A stretch of DNA of 6,057 nt from Chloroflexi bacterium RBG_16_57_11 (GTDB lineage Bacteria > Chloroflexota > Anaerolineae > Anaerolineales > UBA4823), in NCBI GenBank assembly GCA_001795165.1, contig MGNS01000150.1:34582-40638 (forward strand), read 5' to 3'. Made by a program: the position numbers and the translations under genes. Of this stretch, positions 1 to 6,014 are shown one piece after another. The notes beneath the pieces were generated by a model. The model ran no database searches, was not told the DNA's origin, and saw only the letters and a program-made list of their open reading frames with translations. Positions within the stretch are counted from its first letter, which is position 1, and every line of letters begins with the position of its first letter.

Positions 1-356
1 TCGTGCGTGAAGCACAAGATACACTGATGAAACGCTATGTGATTTCCGATATTGCCCGTGTCTTATGTGATGAGCTGGAGGACTATAACCTGATCACCCA
101 GGGTAATCATCATTTCCTGGTTATGCTCCCCGAGATCGCCCAGGAAAGAGTGAAAGAGCTGGCGAATCGGTTGCAAAATCTGGTTGCCCAGCAAGTAGGT
201 GTACGGCTTATCATTGGCGCTGCATCATTCCCTGGTGATGCGGTAACCATCGAAACCTTGATCGAAAAAGCTCGCAAAGACGCTCACCACAAATTAAAAA
301 TAGCCCACTCGGGTATACCCCCATCAGATATCGAATCAAAGGGCTCTATCACTTGA
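1..356 (+). CDS. C-terminal part of a protein with a degenerate GGDEF-like domain (5' end outside window)
   Basis: The reading frame is open to the left edge, so the true start lies upstream; the GTG at position 3 is only the first in-frame candidate and should not be taken as the start. About 117 residues are visible (numbered from base 3). They match the second half of a GGDEF domain: a strand-turn-strand with GNHHF (residues 34-38) where GGDEF should be, followed by LVMLPE, a helix with AQERVKELANRL, the strand GAASFPGD (72-79) and a final helix TIETLIEKA. The active-site residues are replaced (GG to GN, DE to HH) and no RxxD inhibitory site precedes the motif, so diguanylate cyclase activity is unlikely. 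A regulatory or dimerisation role is inferred. The stop lies 20 bases before the sugar transferase ATG, or overlaps its alternative TTG start. The N-terminal sensor or membrane part cannot be seen. Confidence 0.75.
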   Translation, partial: VREAQDTLMKRYVISDIARVLCDELEDYNLITQGNHHFLVMLPEIAQERVKELANRLQNLVAQQVGVRLIIGAASFPGDAVTIETLIEKARKDAHHKLKIAHSGIPPSDIESKGSIT

Positions 357-367
357 ACACGCGGTTT

Positions 368-371
368 GGAG
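368..371 (+). promoter_or_regulatory. Ribosome binding site deciding the sugar transferase start
   Basis: GGAG lies five bases before the ATG at 377. A rival TTG at 353 overlaps the upstream stop as TTGA and has its own AAAGGG at 338-343, nine bases away. Both are plausible. The ATG is preferred because of start-codon strength, and because the eight extra residues add nothing recognisable to the family. Confidence 0.45.
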
Positions 372-376
372 ATGGC

Positions 377-1021
377 ATGACACCAAAAGTCATAAATGCA
401 CCGAGAGCAATCCCAAATCGAAGGGGTTATCGTATCGCGAAACGAGCGATGGACCTGGCGATCAGCATCATGGTACTTCCGATTGTTTTGCCGCTTGGAG
501 TTCTGATAGCTATCTTGATTTATGTAGATTCTCCAGGGTTGGTAATCTTCGTACAAAATCGAACCGGTATCGGAGGCAAACGATTCCGGATGTATAAATT
601 CAGGACAATGGTGCCCAACGCGGAGGAATTAAAGACCCAATATTCTCACCTGAACGAATTGTCATTACCGGATTTTAAAATCACAAATGATCCTCGCGTT
701 ACGCGCGTCGGACGGTTTTTGCGAAAGACAAGCCTGGATGAATTGCCACAAATCATAAACATCCTGAAAGGTGATATGAGCTTAGTTGGACCGCGCCCCA
801 CCTCTTTTGGCGCTGAAACCTACAGCCTTAAGCACACCGAGCGCCTTGAAGTCGTCCCTGGGCTGACAGGTTTATGGCAAATCAAGGGCCGGAGCGACCT
901 GGATTTCGATGAAAGGACCAAGCTGGATATTGAATATATCGAAAATCAAAGCTTGTGGTTGGATATCCGAATTCTTGTTCTTACAATCGGCGCTGTATTG
1001 TCAAAAAAAGGCGCGAAATGA
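377..1021 (+). CDS. Polyprenyl-phosphate sugar-1-phosphate transferase (small monotopic PHPT, Bac_transf family)
   Basis: This enzyme would transfer a sugar 1-phosphate from a UDP-sugar to undecaprenyl phosphate on the cytoplasmic membrane face, the first step of repeat-unit synthesis. The protein has 214 residues from this ATG, the size of the small catalytic-only class (PglC, or the C-terminal half of WbaP). Visible marks in order: KR..D (22-26) before one hydrophobic re-entrant helix with two prolines (about 27-50); SPG (52-54); Q.R.G..G..F then KFRTM (74-78); DPRVTRVG (105-112); the catalytic Asp-Glu pair in SLDELPQ (D121, E122); GPRP (138-141); PGLTGLWQ (161-168); and the C-terminal DFDERTKLD/DIRIL block. 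All expected catalytic motifs are intact. SPGL replaces the more usual SPGP. The sugar cannot be predicted from sequence. It lies between two genes encoding GGDEF-like domains and 21 bases before the Wzz-like gene. Confidence 0.93.
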   Translation: MTPKVINAPRAIPNRRGYRIAKRAMDLAISIMVLPIVLPLGVLIAILIYVDSPGLVIFVQNRTGIGGKRFRMYKFRTMVPNAEELKTQYSHLNELSLPDFKITNDPRVTRVGRFLRKTSLDELPQIINILKGDMSLVGPRPTSFGAETYSLKHTERLEVVPGLTGLWQIKGRSDLDFDERTKLDIEYIENQSLWLDIRILVLTIGAVLSKKGAK

Positions 1022-1030
1022 GTGCATGAG

Positions 1031-1036
1031 AAAGGA
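1031..1036 (+). promoter_or_regulatory. Ribosome binding site of the Wzz-GGDEF-like gene
   Basis: AAAGGA sits six bases before the ATG at 1043, which supports that start. The frame is also open to a GTG at 1022 that directly abuts the preceding TGA (1019-1021). That would add seven residues (MHEKGIS) before the recognisable MELKRYFSVIKRWWW start typical of Wzz proteins. Confidence 0.6.
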
Positions 1037-1042
1037 ATTTCG

Positions 1043-2191
1043 ATGGAACTTAAAAGATATTTCTCGGTTATCAAGCGCTGGTGGTGGTTGGTTGCAATTT
1101 GCTTAATTGTTGTCGCAATCGCTACCTTTATTTTCTCCTTCAACCAACCCCCGCGATATCGATCATCTGTCACGTTGGTGGTCAGCCCCAAAAAGACGAT
1201 CGATGAAATTTCCACAGTACGCCAAAGCCTGGACACGCTCGATAAGCCTACAATCATTAACACGTATTCCGAGGTAATTCGCAGCCGGCTCATTTATGAA
1301 CGAGCGCAGGATCGTCTTGAACTCCCGGAGGATGAGCGTGGTTCGATCGAAATCTTCGCTGATCCAGTGCAGAGGACGAACATGATCAACATCGATGCAG
1401 AGGGATTAAACCGATTGACCGTGTATAACATGGCGAATGCGGTCACTGAAGAAGGAGTCGGTTATATCGATGACCTCTACGAGCTGTACGATGTAAAGAT
1501 CCTCGATCCGGCTAAAATGCCATCACAGCCGTTCAGTCCAAACGTGATACGCGACGTTGGTCTGGGCATATTGTTGGGGTTGATGCTCGGGGTAATTGCT
1601 GCCTTCCTGGCAGATTACCTACGCCGACCGTTTGAAAACAGAGAGGCTCTGGCGATCGTCGATGCCGAAACCGGCTTGTACAACAAGCGTTACTTCATGC
1701 ATCGCTTGCGCGAGGAAGTGAATCGCGCGAAAAGGAATAAGCAACCGCTGGCAACCTGCCTGATCAGCCTGAACGAACTCAACGGCGTCGATTTTGATCA
1801 AATGAAAAATGCGTTGCCAATCGTTCAGCGCCAAATCGCCAGTTATCTCAAGCACCAGATGCGTCAGGGCGAAATCCTGGCTAAATGGTCGAATGAGCGG
1901 ATGGCGTGGCTGATGCTCGATGCAAATGAAGAGGCTGCAAAACTGGCTGTGAAACGGCTCAACACAACGCTGGAACAGGCGGTTATCGAAAACGAAGCCA
2001 ATGGCCAGAAATTCCTCTTCACGGGTAATTATGGTGTCGTAATGTTTTGCGATGGAATGAACGAAAACGATCTGATGCAGACAGCCGAGATGGCTTTACA
2101 ACAGGCCGAAATCAGCGGTAGCAGCCCGATCATCAAGTCCAATGACAGATCCGATGCGATAGCCAGACGCCTCGAAATAGGCCATTCATGA
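1043..2191 (+). CDS. Wzz-type polysaccharide chain-length protein fused to a degenerate GGDEF-like domain
   Basis: The protein has 382 residues. Residues 1-12 are a basic cytoplasmic start (ELKRYFSVIKR) typical of Wzz/CapA proteins. Membrane helix 1 spans about 13-33 and is followed by an extracytoplasmic domain of about 135 residues, short compared with enterobacterial Wzz. The co-polymerase signature AxxPxxPxxP (A157, P160, P163, P166) precedes helix 2 (about 168-193, Gly/Leu-rich). After a linker of about 13 residues, 207-355 look like a GGDEF domain: DAETGLYNKRYF (207-218), ISLNEL in place of the metal-binding D.D.F strand, RQGE (274-277) at the inhibitory-site position, SNERM (283-287) in place of GGDEF, then a YGVVMF strand and a final ENDLMQTAEMALQQA helix. 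The catalytic residues are lost, so it should not make c-di-GMP. No Walker motifs or tyrosine-rich tail are present. The likely job is control of glycan chain length with the tail as regulator; the tail's ligand is unknown. Confidence 0.85.
   Translation: MELKRYFSVIKRWWWLVAICLIVVAIATFIFSFNQPPRYRSSVTLVVSPKKTIDEISTVRQSLDTLDKPTIINTYSEVIRSRLIYERAQDRLELPEDERGSIEIFADPVQRTNMINIDAEGLNRLTVYNMANAVTEEGVGYIDDLYELYDVKILDPAKMPSQPFSPNVIRDVGLGILLGLMLGVIAAFLADYLRRPFENREALAIVDAETGLYNKRYFMHRLREEVNRAKRNKQPLATCLISLNELNGVDFDQMKNALPIVQRQIASYLKHQMRQGEILAKWSNERMAWLMLDANEEAAKLAVKRLNTTLEQAVIENEANGQKFLFTGNYGVVMFCDGMNENDLMQTAEMALQQAEISGSSPIIKSNDRSDAIARRLEIGHS
1661..2110 (+). other. Degenerate GGDEF-like domain within the Wzz-type protein
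   Basis: This region encodes about residues 207-356 of the fusion. The fold is recognisable from the opening D..TGLYN.R.F helix, the A(K)R helix start, the spacing between the RQGE and SNERM positions (exactly five residues, as between RxxD and GGDEF in active cyclases) and the closing YGV....ENDLMQ.AEMAL..A segment. Both metal-binding aspartates of the first strand are gone (reads ISLNEL), as is the GGDEF loop. Of the inhibitory site, the Arg is kept and Asp is changed to Glu. Confidence 0.72.
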
Positions 2192-2217
2192 ATCCAAATT
2201 TTTTCGGTGATCCATGA
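2188..2217 (+). other. Nine-codon bridging mini-ORF between the Wzz-like and polymerase/ligase genes
   Basis: It reads ATG to TGA and encodes MNPNFFGDP. Its ATG overlaps the upstream stop as ATGA (2188-2191), and its TGA overlaps the downstream start as ATGA (2214-2217), so it spans the 22-base gap exactly. It has no strong ribosome binding site of its own. A role as a translational relay is inferred; chance is possible. Confidence 0.3.
2206..2213 (+). promoter_or_regulatory. Ribosome binding site placed unusually at the 3' side of the anti-SD match
   Basis: GGTGATCC directly abuts the ATG at 2214. It is perfectly complementary to the conserved GGATCACC in the tail of bacterial 16S rRNA, so pairing would place the core GG six bases from the start codon, a normal effective spacing even though the usual AAGGAG part is missing (it reads TTTTTC). 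This supports ATG 2214 as the start. Confidence 0.5.
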
Positions 2218-3653
2218 ATGCTGATCTAAGTTCTGACGGAATCAGGCCTATACAGGCGACTCGCTCGTTCCGCGATCCTCCGCCTGTCTTGAGCTGGTTC
2301 AACCTCGGATTGGTGGGGGCGTTCATCCTGGTCGGAGTGGGCCTGGCCTTCATCTCTGTATATTGGTCATTTACCCTGGCTACATTGGTGTTGTTTTCAT
2401 TGGTAGCAGGGTGGTTTATGGTCCACCAACCCGAAATCGGCCTGCTGGCGGTCATCTTCGTGATCCCCTTCGAAGATTTTAACCAGCCGGCCGCCTTGGG
2501 ACCTTTTTCCATCGCGAAGATTATTGGGGTCGCGGCGATTGCTGCCTATGCCGTGCATTATTTAATTTCTGGTAAGGATAGAAAACCCCTCAACGCGCCT
2601 CAGAATATTTATGTATTACTGCTCCTGGCTGCGGTGGTCGTCTCCGATATCGTGGCAATCGACCCCGAATATGCGCTTGATAAGACCTTTAAACTGGTAC
2701 GGGTGATGGCTTTTTACTTTCTCGTGATCAATATTATCCGCACGCGCGCCTCCATGCACCGTGTGCTGTGGGTTCTGGTGGTCACGGGTCTGATCTCGGC
2801 AAGCTACGGCTTGTACGAGTATTACATTACACCTGAGGTCCTGGATGACCTGCGGATCACAGGTACCTACGACGACCCGTTGGGTCTGGCGTATACCATG
2901 GCTGCATTGCTGCCGATCGTATGGTATTTGTTCAAACACAACTCAAAACCGGTCGTACGATTATTCTTGGCAGCCACCGGGTTGATTTTTCTTTACAGTC
3001 TGATCTTGACCGGGGCTCGCAGCGGAATATTGATCGCAGTGATCGTGATGATCCTGATCGCTCTCCGCGAGAAGCATGCAGTGCTGTACATTGCCATTGT
3101 CAGCCTGATCATCGTCGGCGGTTTGCTGATCATGCCGGAAAGCGTTCAAACACGACTTGGCCTTACCCCGGGTGCAGATACATCCGCAGAAGCTGCTGCA
3201 GAAGCCTCCACAGAACGGCGCTCGACCTATACACCGTATGCGATCCAGCTTTTCCTGGAAAAGCCGGTGATCGGGCTCGGCCTGGGGGGCTTCGCCAAGA
3301 GCTATAGCCAGTCTGAATATCGTTTTTTGCGCGGCGAGGAAGACGTCCGGCGCGTCGCTCATAACATGTATCTCGAATTTGCGGTTGGCACAGGGCTTCT
3401 GGGATTGATACCCTTTATCATGCTACTGGTCAGTACAATGCTTGGATTGCAGCGAGCGATCAGGGAGGCCCCATCTTCGTTATATCGGGATATGGCTCAA
3501 ACGATCCAGGCCAGCCTGTTGACTTTCCTGTTAGTCGGCTTCTTTTCCAGCTCGCAATACGATAAACCGCTTTGGCTGTTGATTAGCCTGGCGGTAGTCG
3601 TTCCCTTGCTGATTAAAGAAGAGAACAACCGGGAAAAAGGCATGCCGGCATGA
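2214..3653 (+). CDS. O-antigen polymerase/ligase family membrane protein (Wzy_C domain)
   Basis: This 479-residue multi-pass membrane protein has roughly 11-13 hydrophobic segments, starting near residues 31-51 and 54-70 and ending near 433-446 and 452-468. It has a cytoplasmic-looking, charged first 30 residues. Family marks are in the second half: TGARSG (266-271) at the start of a helix, then a large non-membrane loop (about 308-383) with R335/R336, an amphipathic YAIQLFLEKP helix, the GLGLGGF turn (354-360) and HN (383-384) followed by YLEFAVGTGLLGL. This arrangement of loop arginines, G.G.GF and HN is that of WaaL/Wzy-type enzymes that move lipid-linked glycans outside the membrane. Sequence alone does not separate polymerase from ligase. 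Next to a Wzz-like partner, polymerase is favoured. The loop holds an Ala/Glu-rich insert (323-335). The stop overlaps the next gene as ATGA, implying coupled translation. Confidence 0.88.
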   Translation: MNADLSSDGIRPIQATRSFRDPPPVLSWFNLGLVGAFILVGVGLAFISVYWSFTLATLVLFSLVAGWFMVHQPEIGLLAVIFVIPFEDFNQPAALGPFSIAKIIGVAAIAAYAVHYLISGKDRKPLNAPQNIYVLLLLAAVVVSDIVAIDPEYALDKTFKLVRVMAFYFLVINIIRTRASMHRVLWVLVVTGLISASYGLYEYYITPEVLDDLRITGTYDDPLGLAYTMAALLPIVWYLFKHNSKPVVRLFLAATGLIFLYSLILTGARSGILIAVIVMILIALREKHAVLYIAIVSLIIVGGLLIMPESVQTRLGLTPGADTSAEAAAEASTERRSTYTPYAIQLFLEKPVIGLGLGGFAKSYSQSEYRFLRGEEDVRRVAHNMYLEFAVGTGLLGLIPFIMLLVSTMLGLQRAIREAPSSLYRDMAQTIQASLLTFLLVGFFSSSQYDKPLWLLISLAVVVPLLIKEENNREKGMPA

Positions 3654-4852
3654 AGCAACTGGGCGTCCGGATGGTCAATATCGATTTCTTGCCGTTGTTG
3701 GGCGGGGCTCAGATGCATACCATGCGCCTCAGCCGCTACCTGAGCCAGCACGGGGTTGAGGTTCAGGTAATTACTCGCCATCATCCCGGATTGCCCCGAT
3801 ATGAAACCATCGATGGTGTGTCGATCTATCGAACACCCATCTGGCATCCTTCCAAGGTGATCGCCTCCATAAGCTTTACAATTCATGCCTTACGCTTGCT
3901 GCAGTCCACACGCCAGGATTACCAGATCATCCATAGCCACGAGATGCTCTCCCCAATGACGATTGGTTTGACGGCGAGCCGGCTGGGAGGGGCGCGGCTG
4001 GTCATCAACCCCCACCGCGGCGGTTACCTCGGAGACGTGTACAAGCTTGTGAAGCAGCGACCTATTACTGGGAAAATGCGGCTGCGTTGGGCTCGACGCC
4101 GGGGCGATGCCTTTGTCGCGGTCAGCCACGAGATCGCCACTGAATTAGGAGAAGCAGGAATACCTCGGGATAAAATATGGTCGATACCATATTTACTGGA
4201 TACAGATCATTTTTCCCCAACCAAGGACGAATATCGTCGCGCAATCCGATCCGAACTGGGTATGCAGGATGGCTTTTGGGCATGCTTCACAGGGCGACTG
4301 GTAGCTGAAAAAGGCCTGAATGTCTTGTTGAAGGCCTGGGAAACCGTGGTACGTCATTCTCCGGATGCGAATTTGGTCATTGTGGGCGATGGTGATCAAC
4401 GCTCACATCTCGAAGAGCTTAGTGAGATACGGGGAATCGAGAAACGGGTCCGGTTCACCGGTGCCGTTACGGATACGGTTCAATATCTACAAGCCAGCGA
4501 TGTTTATGTACAGCCCTCCTTTACTGAAGGCTTGCCAATTTCCGTTCTGGAAGCCATGGCGTGTGGCCTGCCTGTCATCGCAACCGGTGTTGGAGGCGTG
4601 ACAGATCTGCTCTCTACAGGTGAAAATGGCATTGTGATCCCCCCACATGATCCTGATTGCCTGAGTGATTGCCTGCTCGAACTGCTTTCCAACCGGAATC
4701 TACGCGCCAGGTTGGGAAATCATGGACGCCAGGATGTCATTGCATACTGCGCGGTTGAAAAAGTTGGTCAGGCGCATCTCGAGCTTTACCACCACCTGGT
4801 GGACGGACATCCCCATTCGTCACAACCCGGCGTAGAAATGCCCGAATCATAA
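3650..4852 (+). CDS. Family GT4 glycosyltransferase
   Basis: This 400-residue GT-B enzyme is predicted to act at the cytoplasmic membrane face, adding a sugar from a nucleotide donor to the lipid-linked repeat unit. The N-terminal (acceptor) domain has the glycine loop LLGGAQMHTMRLSRYL (16-31), V.VIT (38-42), HSHEM (95-99) and the FVAVSHE strand (155-161). The C-terminal (donor) domain has FTGRLVAEKG (213-222) with the phosphate-binding R216 and K221, LVIVGDG (242-248), RFTGAV (268-273) and the EX7E pair E293 and E301 in TEGLPISVLEAMACGLPVIAT, the retaining GT4 hallmark. The usual IPNGVD segment reads IPYLLDTDHF (179-188), which is atypical. A polar tail of about 20 residues extends past the last helix. 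The start overlaps the previous stop (ATGA), with AAAAAGG nine bases upstream. Donor and acceptor cannot be predicted. Confidence 0.93.
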   Translation: MKQLGVRMVNIDFLPLLGGAQMHTMRLSRYLSQHGVEVQVITRHHPGLPRYETIDGVSIYRTPIWHPSKVIASISFTIHALRLLQSTRQDYQIIHSHEMLSPMTIGLTASRLGGARLVINPHRGGYLGDVYKLVKQRPITGKMRLRWARRRGDAFVAVSHEIATELGEAGIPRDKIWSIPYLLDTDHFSPTKDEYRRAIRSELGMQDGFWACFTGRLVAEKGLNVLLKAWETVVRHSPDANLVIVGDGDQRSHLEELSEIRGIEKRVRFTGAVTDTVQYLQASDVYVQPSFTEGLPISVLEAMACGLPVIATGVGGVTDLLSTGENGIVIPPHDPDCLSDCLLELLSNRNLRARLGNHGRQDVIAYCAVEKVGQAHLELYHHLVDGHPHSSQPGVEMPES

Positions 4853-4872
4853 TGGACCGGAGAGCAGGCTGA
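4852..4872 (+). other. Six-codon bridging mini-ORF between the two glycosyltransferase genes
   Basis: ATG to TGA encodes MDRRAG. Its ATG overlaps the upstream TAA (TAATG, 4850-4854), and its TGA overlaps the downstream ATG (TGATG, 4870-4874), so the 19-base gap is bridged exactly, as in the 2188-2217 case. The GGAG at 4859-4862 used by the next gene lies inside it. Function is inferred only. Confidence 0.28.
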
Positions 4873-6014
4873 TGATGAATACTCAGAGGCCTCGGGCATT
4901 AGTCGCAGATCTGGCGCGTTACTTTGGTGGAGCCGAGGTCCGGGTTCTCCAACTGGCCAGGGAAATCGGCCCAGAGCACTGCCGCGTCGTATGCCTGAGA
5001 GGTTCTCCCCTGGCAAGGCGGTTGAATGAGGCCGGGCTGGCCCCGCTCGAGCTGCACCAGGATAAGACAAATCCAAAACTGGCCTTAACCCTACTAAAGA
5101 TCCTGCAGGTGGGCAATTACGATATTGTTGATGCACACAATGTGCAATCACGCGGCTGGATGGCAGCCTGTTTACCCAGGCTCAAAACACGCCCGGCGTT
5201 GGTTGCGACTGTGCATAGCTCAATTCACGAGGAACATAACCACAGTCTCAAGGGCGCCTTCTATCAATGGTTGGAGCGCAGGCTACTCCCAGGTTATGAT
5301 CAGGTAGTGACCGTATCAGGACACTTGCACTCGGAGTTGATCGGATGGAGGCTGAAGCCGGAGCGCGTGTCGATCGTGCCAAACGGTGTGGAGATGAAGC
5401 GGGCTACCAGAAGCGAGGCTTTGGAGACCAGGCTTGAACTTGGCCTGAAGCCGGATGATTGCATTGTAGGAAGCGTGGGGCGCCTGGAGCCTGCAAAAGG
5501 GCACCTCTTTTTGTTGGAGGCCATCGCCCGGCTGTTGCCTGAACGGCCGCAAATTCATTGTGTCATCGTGGGCGAAGGGCGATTGGAAGAGAAATTATTG
5601 CAGCGCACAATGGATCTGGGGCTGATCAACCATGTTCACTTCACTGGTTTTCGAGACGACATCGCCCGCTTATTAGAAGCCATCGATATTTTTGCCTTGC
5701 CATCCTTGACCGAGGGGATCCCGATCGCTTTATTAGAGGCTTGCGCCTGTGCAAAGCCAGTCATCGCCAGCCGCGTTGGTGGGGTCCCGGATGTCATCAC
5801 TCATGGTTACACCGGGCGTCTTGTTGAGCCTGGAGACGGTCCGGGGCTGGCATTGGCTATCGATGGCTTGCTGAGCGATCGAGAGCTGGCGCAACGACTG
5901 GGCGAACAGGCAGCGCAAGAGGTATCTAACCGGTATAGCGTTTCAAACATGGTCCATTGCACTCGACAGGTATACCTGGCGGCCTTGCAAAGAAAGAAAG
6001 AAAAGCTGGTATGA
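4872..6014 (+). CDS. Family GT4 glycosyltransferase
   Basis: This 380-residue GT-B enzyme is the second sugar-adding enzyme of the operon. The N-terminal domain has ARYFGGAEVRVLQLAREI (15-32), DIVDAHN (84-90), ATVHSS (112-117) and VVTVSGH (145-151), then a canonical IVPNGVE hinge (168-174). The donor domain has GSVGRLEPAKGH (200-211) with R204 and K209, VIVGEG (231-236), HFTGFRDD (256-263) and the EX7E pair E281 and E289 in TEGIPIALLEACACAKPVIAS. The domain order is complete and the length typical. Similarity to the preceding glycosyltransferase is limited to family motifs, so this is not a recent duplicate and probably has another substrate. ATG 4872 is followed at once by a second ATG; GGAG at 4859-4862 gives nine-base spacing to the first. 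The end is lysine-rich (QRKKEK), and the stop overlaps the next gene as ATGA. Confidence 0.93.
   Translation: MMNTQRPRALVADLARYFGGAEVRVLQLAREIGPEHCRVVCLRGSPLARRLNEAGLAPLELHQDKTNPKLALTLLKILQVGNYDIVDAHNVQSRGWMAACLPRLKTRPALVATVHSSIHEEHNHSLKGAFYQWLERRLLPGYDQVVTVSGHLHSELIGWRLKPERVSIVPNGVEMKRATRSEALETRLELGLKPDDCIVGSVGRLEPAKGHLFLLEAIARLLPERPQIHCVIVGEGRLEEKLLQRTMDLGLINHVHFTGFRDDIARLLEAIDIFALPSLTEGIPIALLEACACAKPVIASRVGGVPDVITHGYTGRLVEPGDGPGLALAIDGLLSDRELAQRLGEQAAQEVSNRYSVSNMVHCTRQVYLAALQRKKEKLV

Noticed and set aside
3..5. GTG as the start of the first gene
   Set aside because: The frame is open to the edge and the product would lack the first half of the GGDEF-like domain, so the gene must begin upstream.
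372..380. A two-codon ATG GCA TGA overlapping the sugar transferase ATG
   Set aside because: Too short to be meaningful, and not joined to the upstream stop.
1018..1029. A third bridging mini-ORF (ATG AGT GCA TGA) at the transferase/Wzz junction
   Set aside because: It overlaps the upstream stop but ends 13 bases before the preferred ATG at 1043, so it does not bridge the gap, and AAAGGA explains initiation there.
946..1293. A 115-codon - strand frame across the sugar transferase/Wzz junction
   Set aside because: It is antisense to two strong genes and encodes no recognisable domain.
1661..2110. Active diguanylate cyclase
   Set aside because: The GGDEF loop reads SNERM and the metal-binding aspartates are absent, so catalysis is not expected.
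2921..3307. A 128-codon + strand frame inside the polymerase/ligase gene
   Set aside because: The translation is rich in Arg, Asp and His with no domain, and it lies fully inside a well-supported membrane protein in another frame.
2961..3362. A 133-codon - strand frame opposite the polymerase/ligase gene
   Set aside because: The composition (many Cys, His, Gln, Asp) is that of an antisense shadow of a hydrophobic coding region; no motif or ribosome binding site.
3650..6014. Recent tandem duplication of the two glycosyltransferases
   Set aside because: They share only GT4 family motifs; N-terminal domains, lengths and hinge motifs differ clearly.
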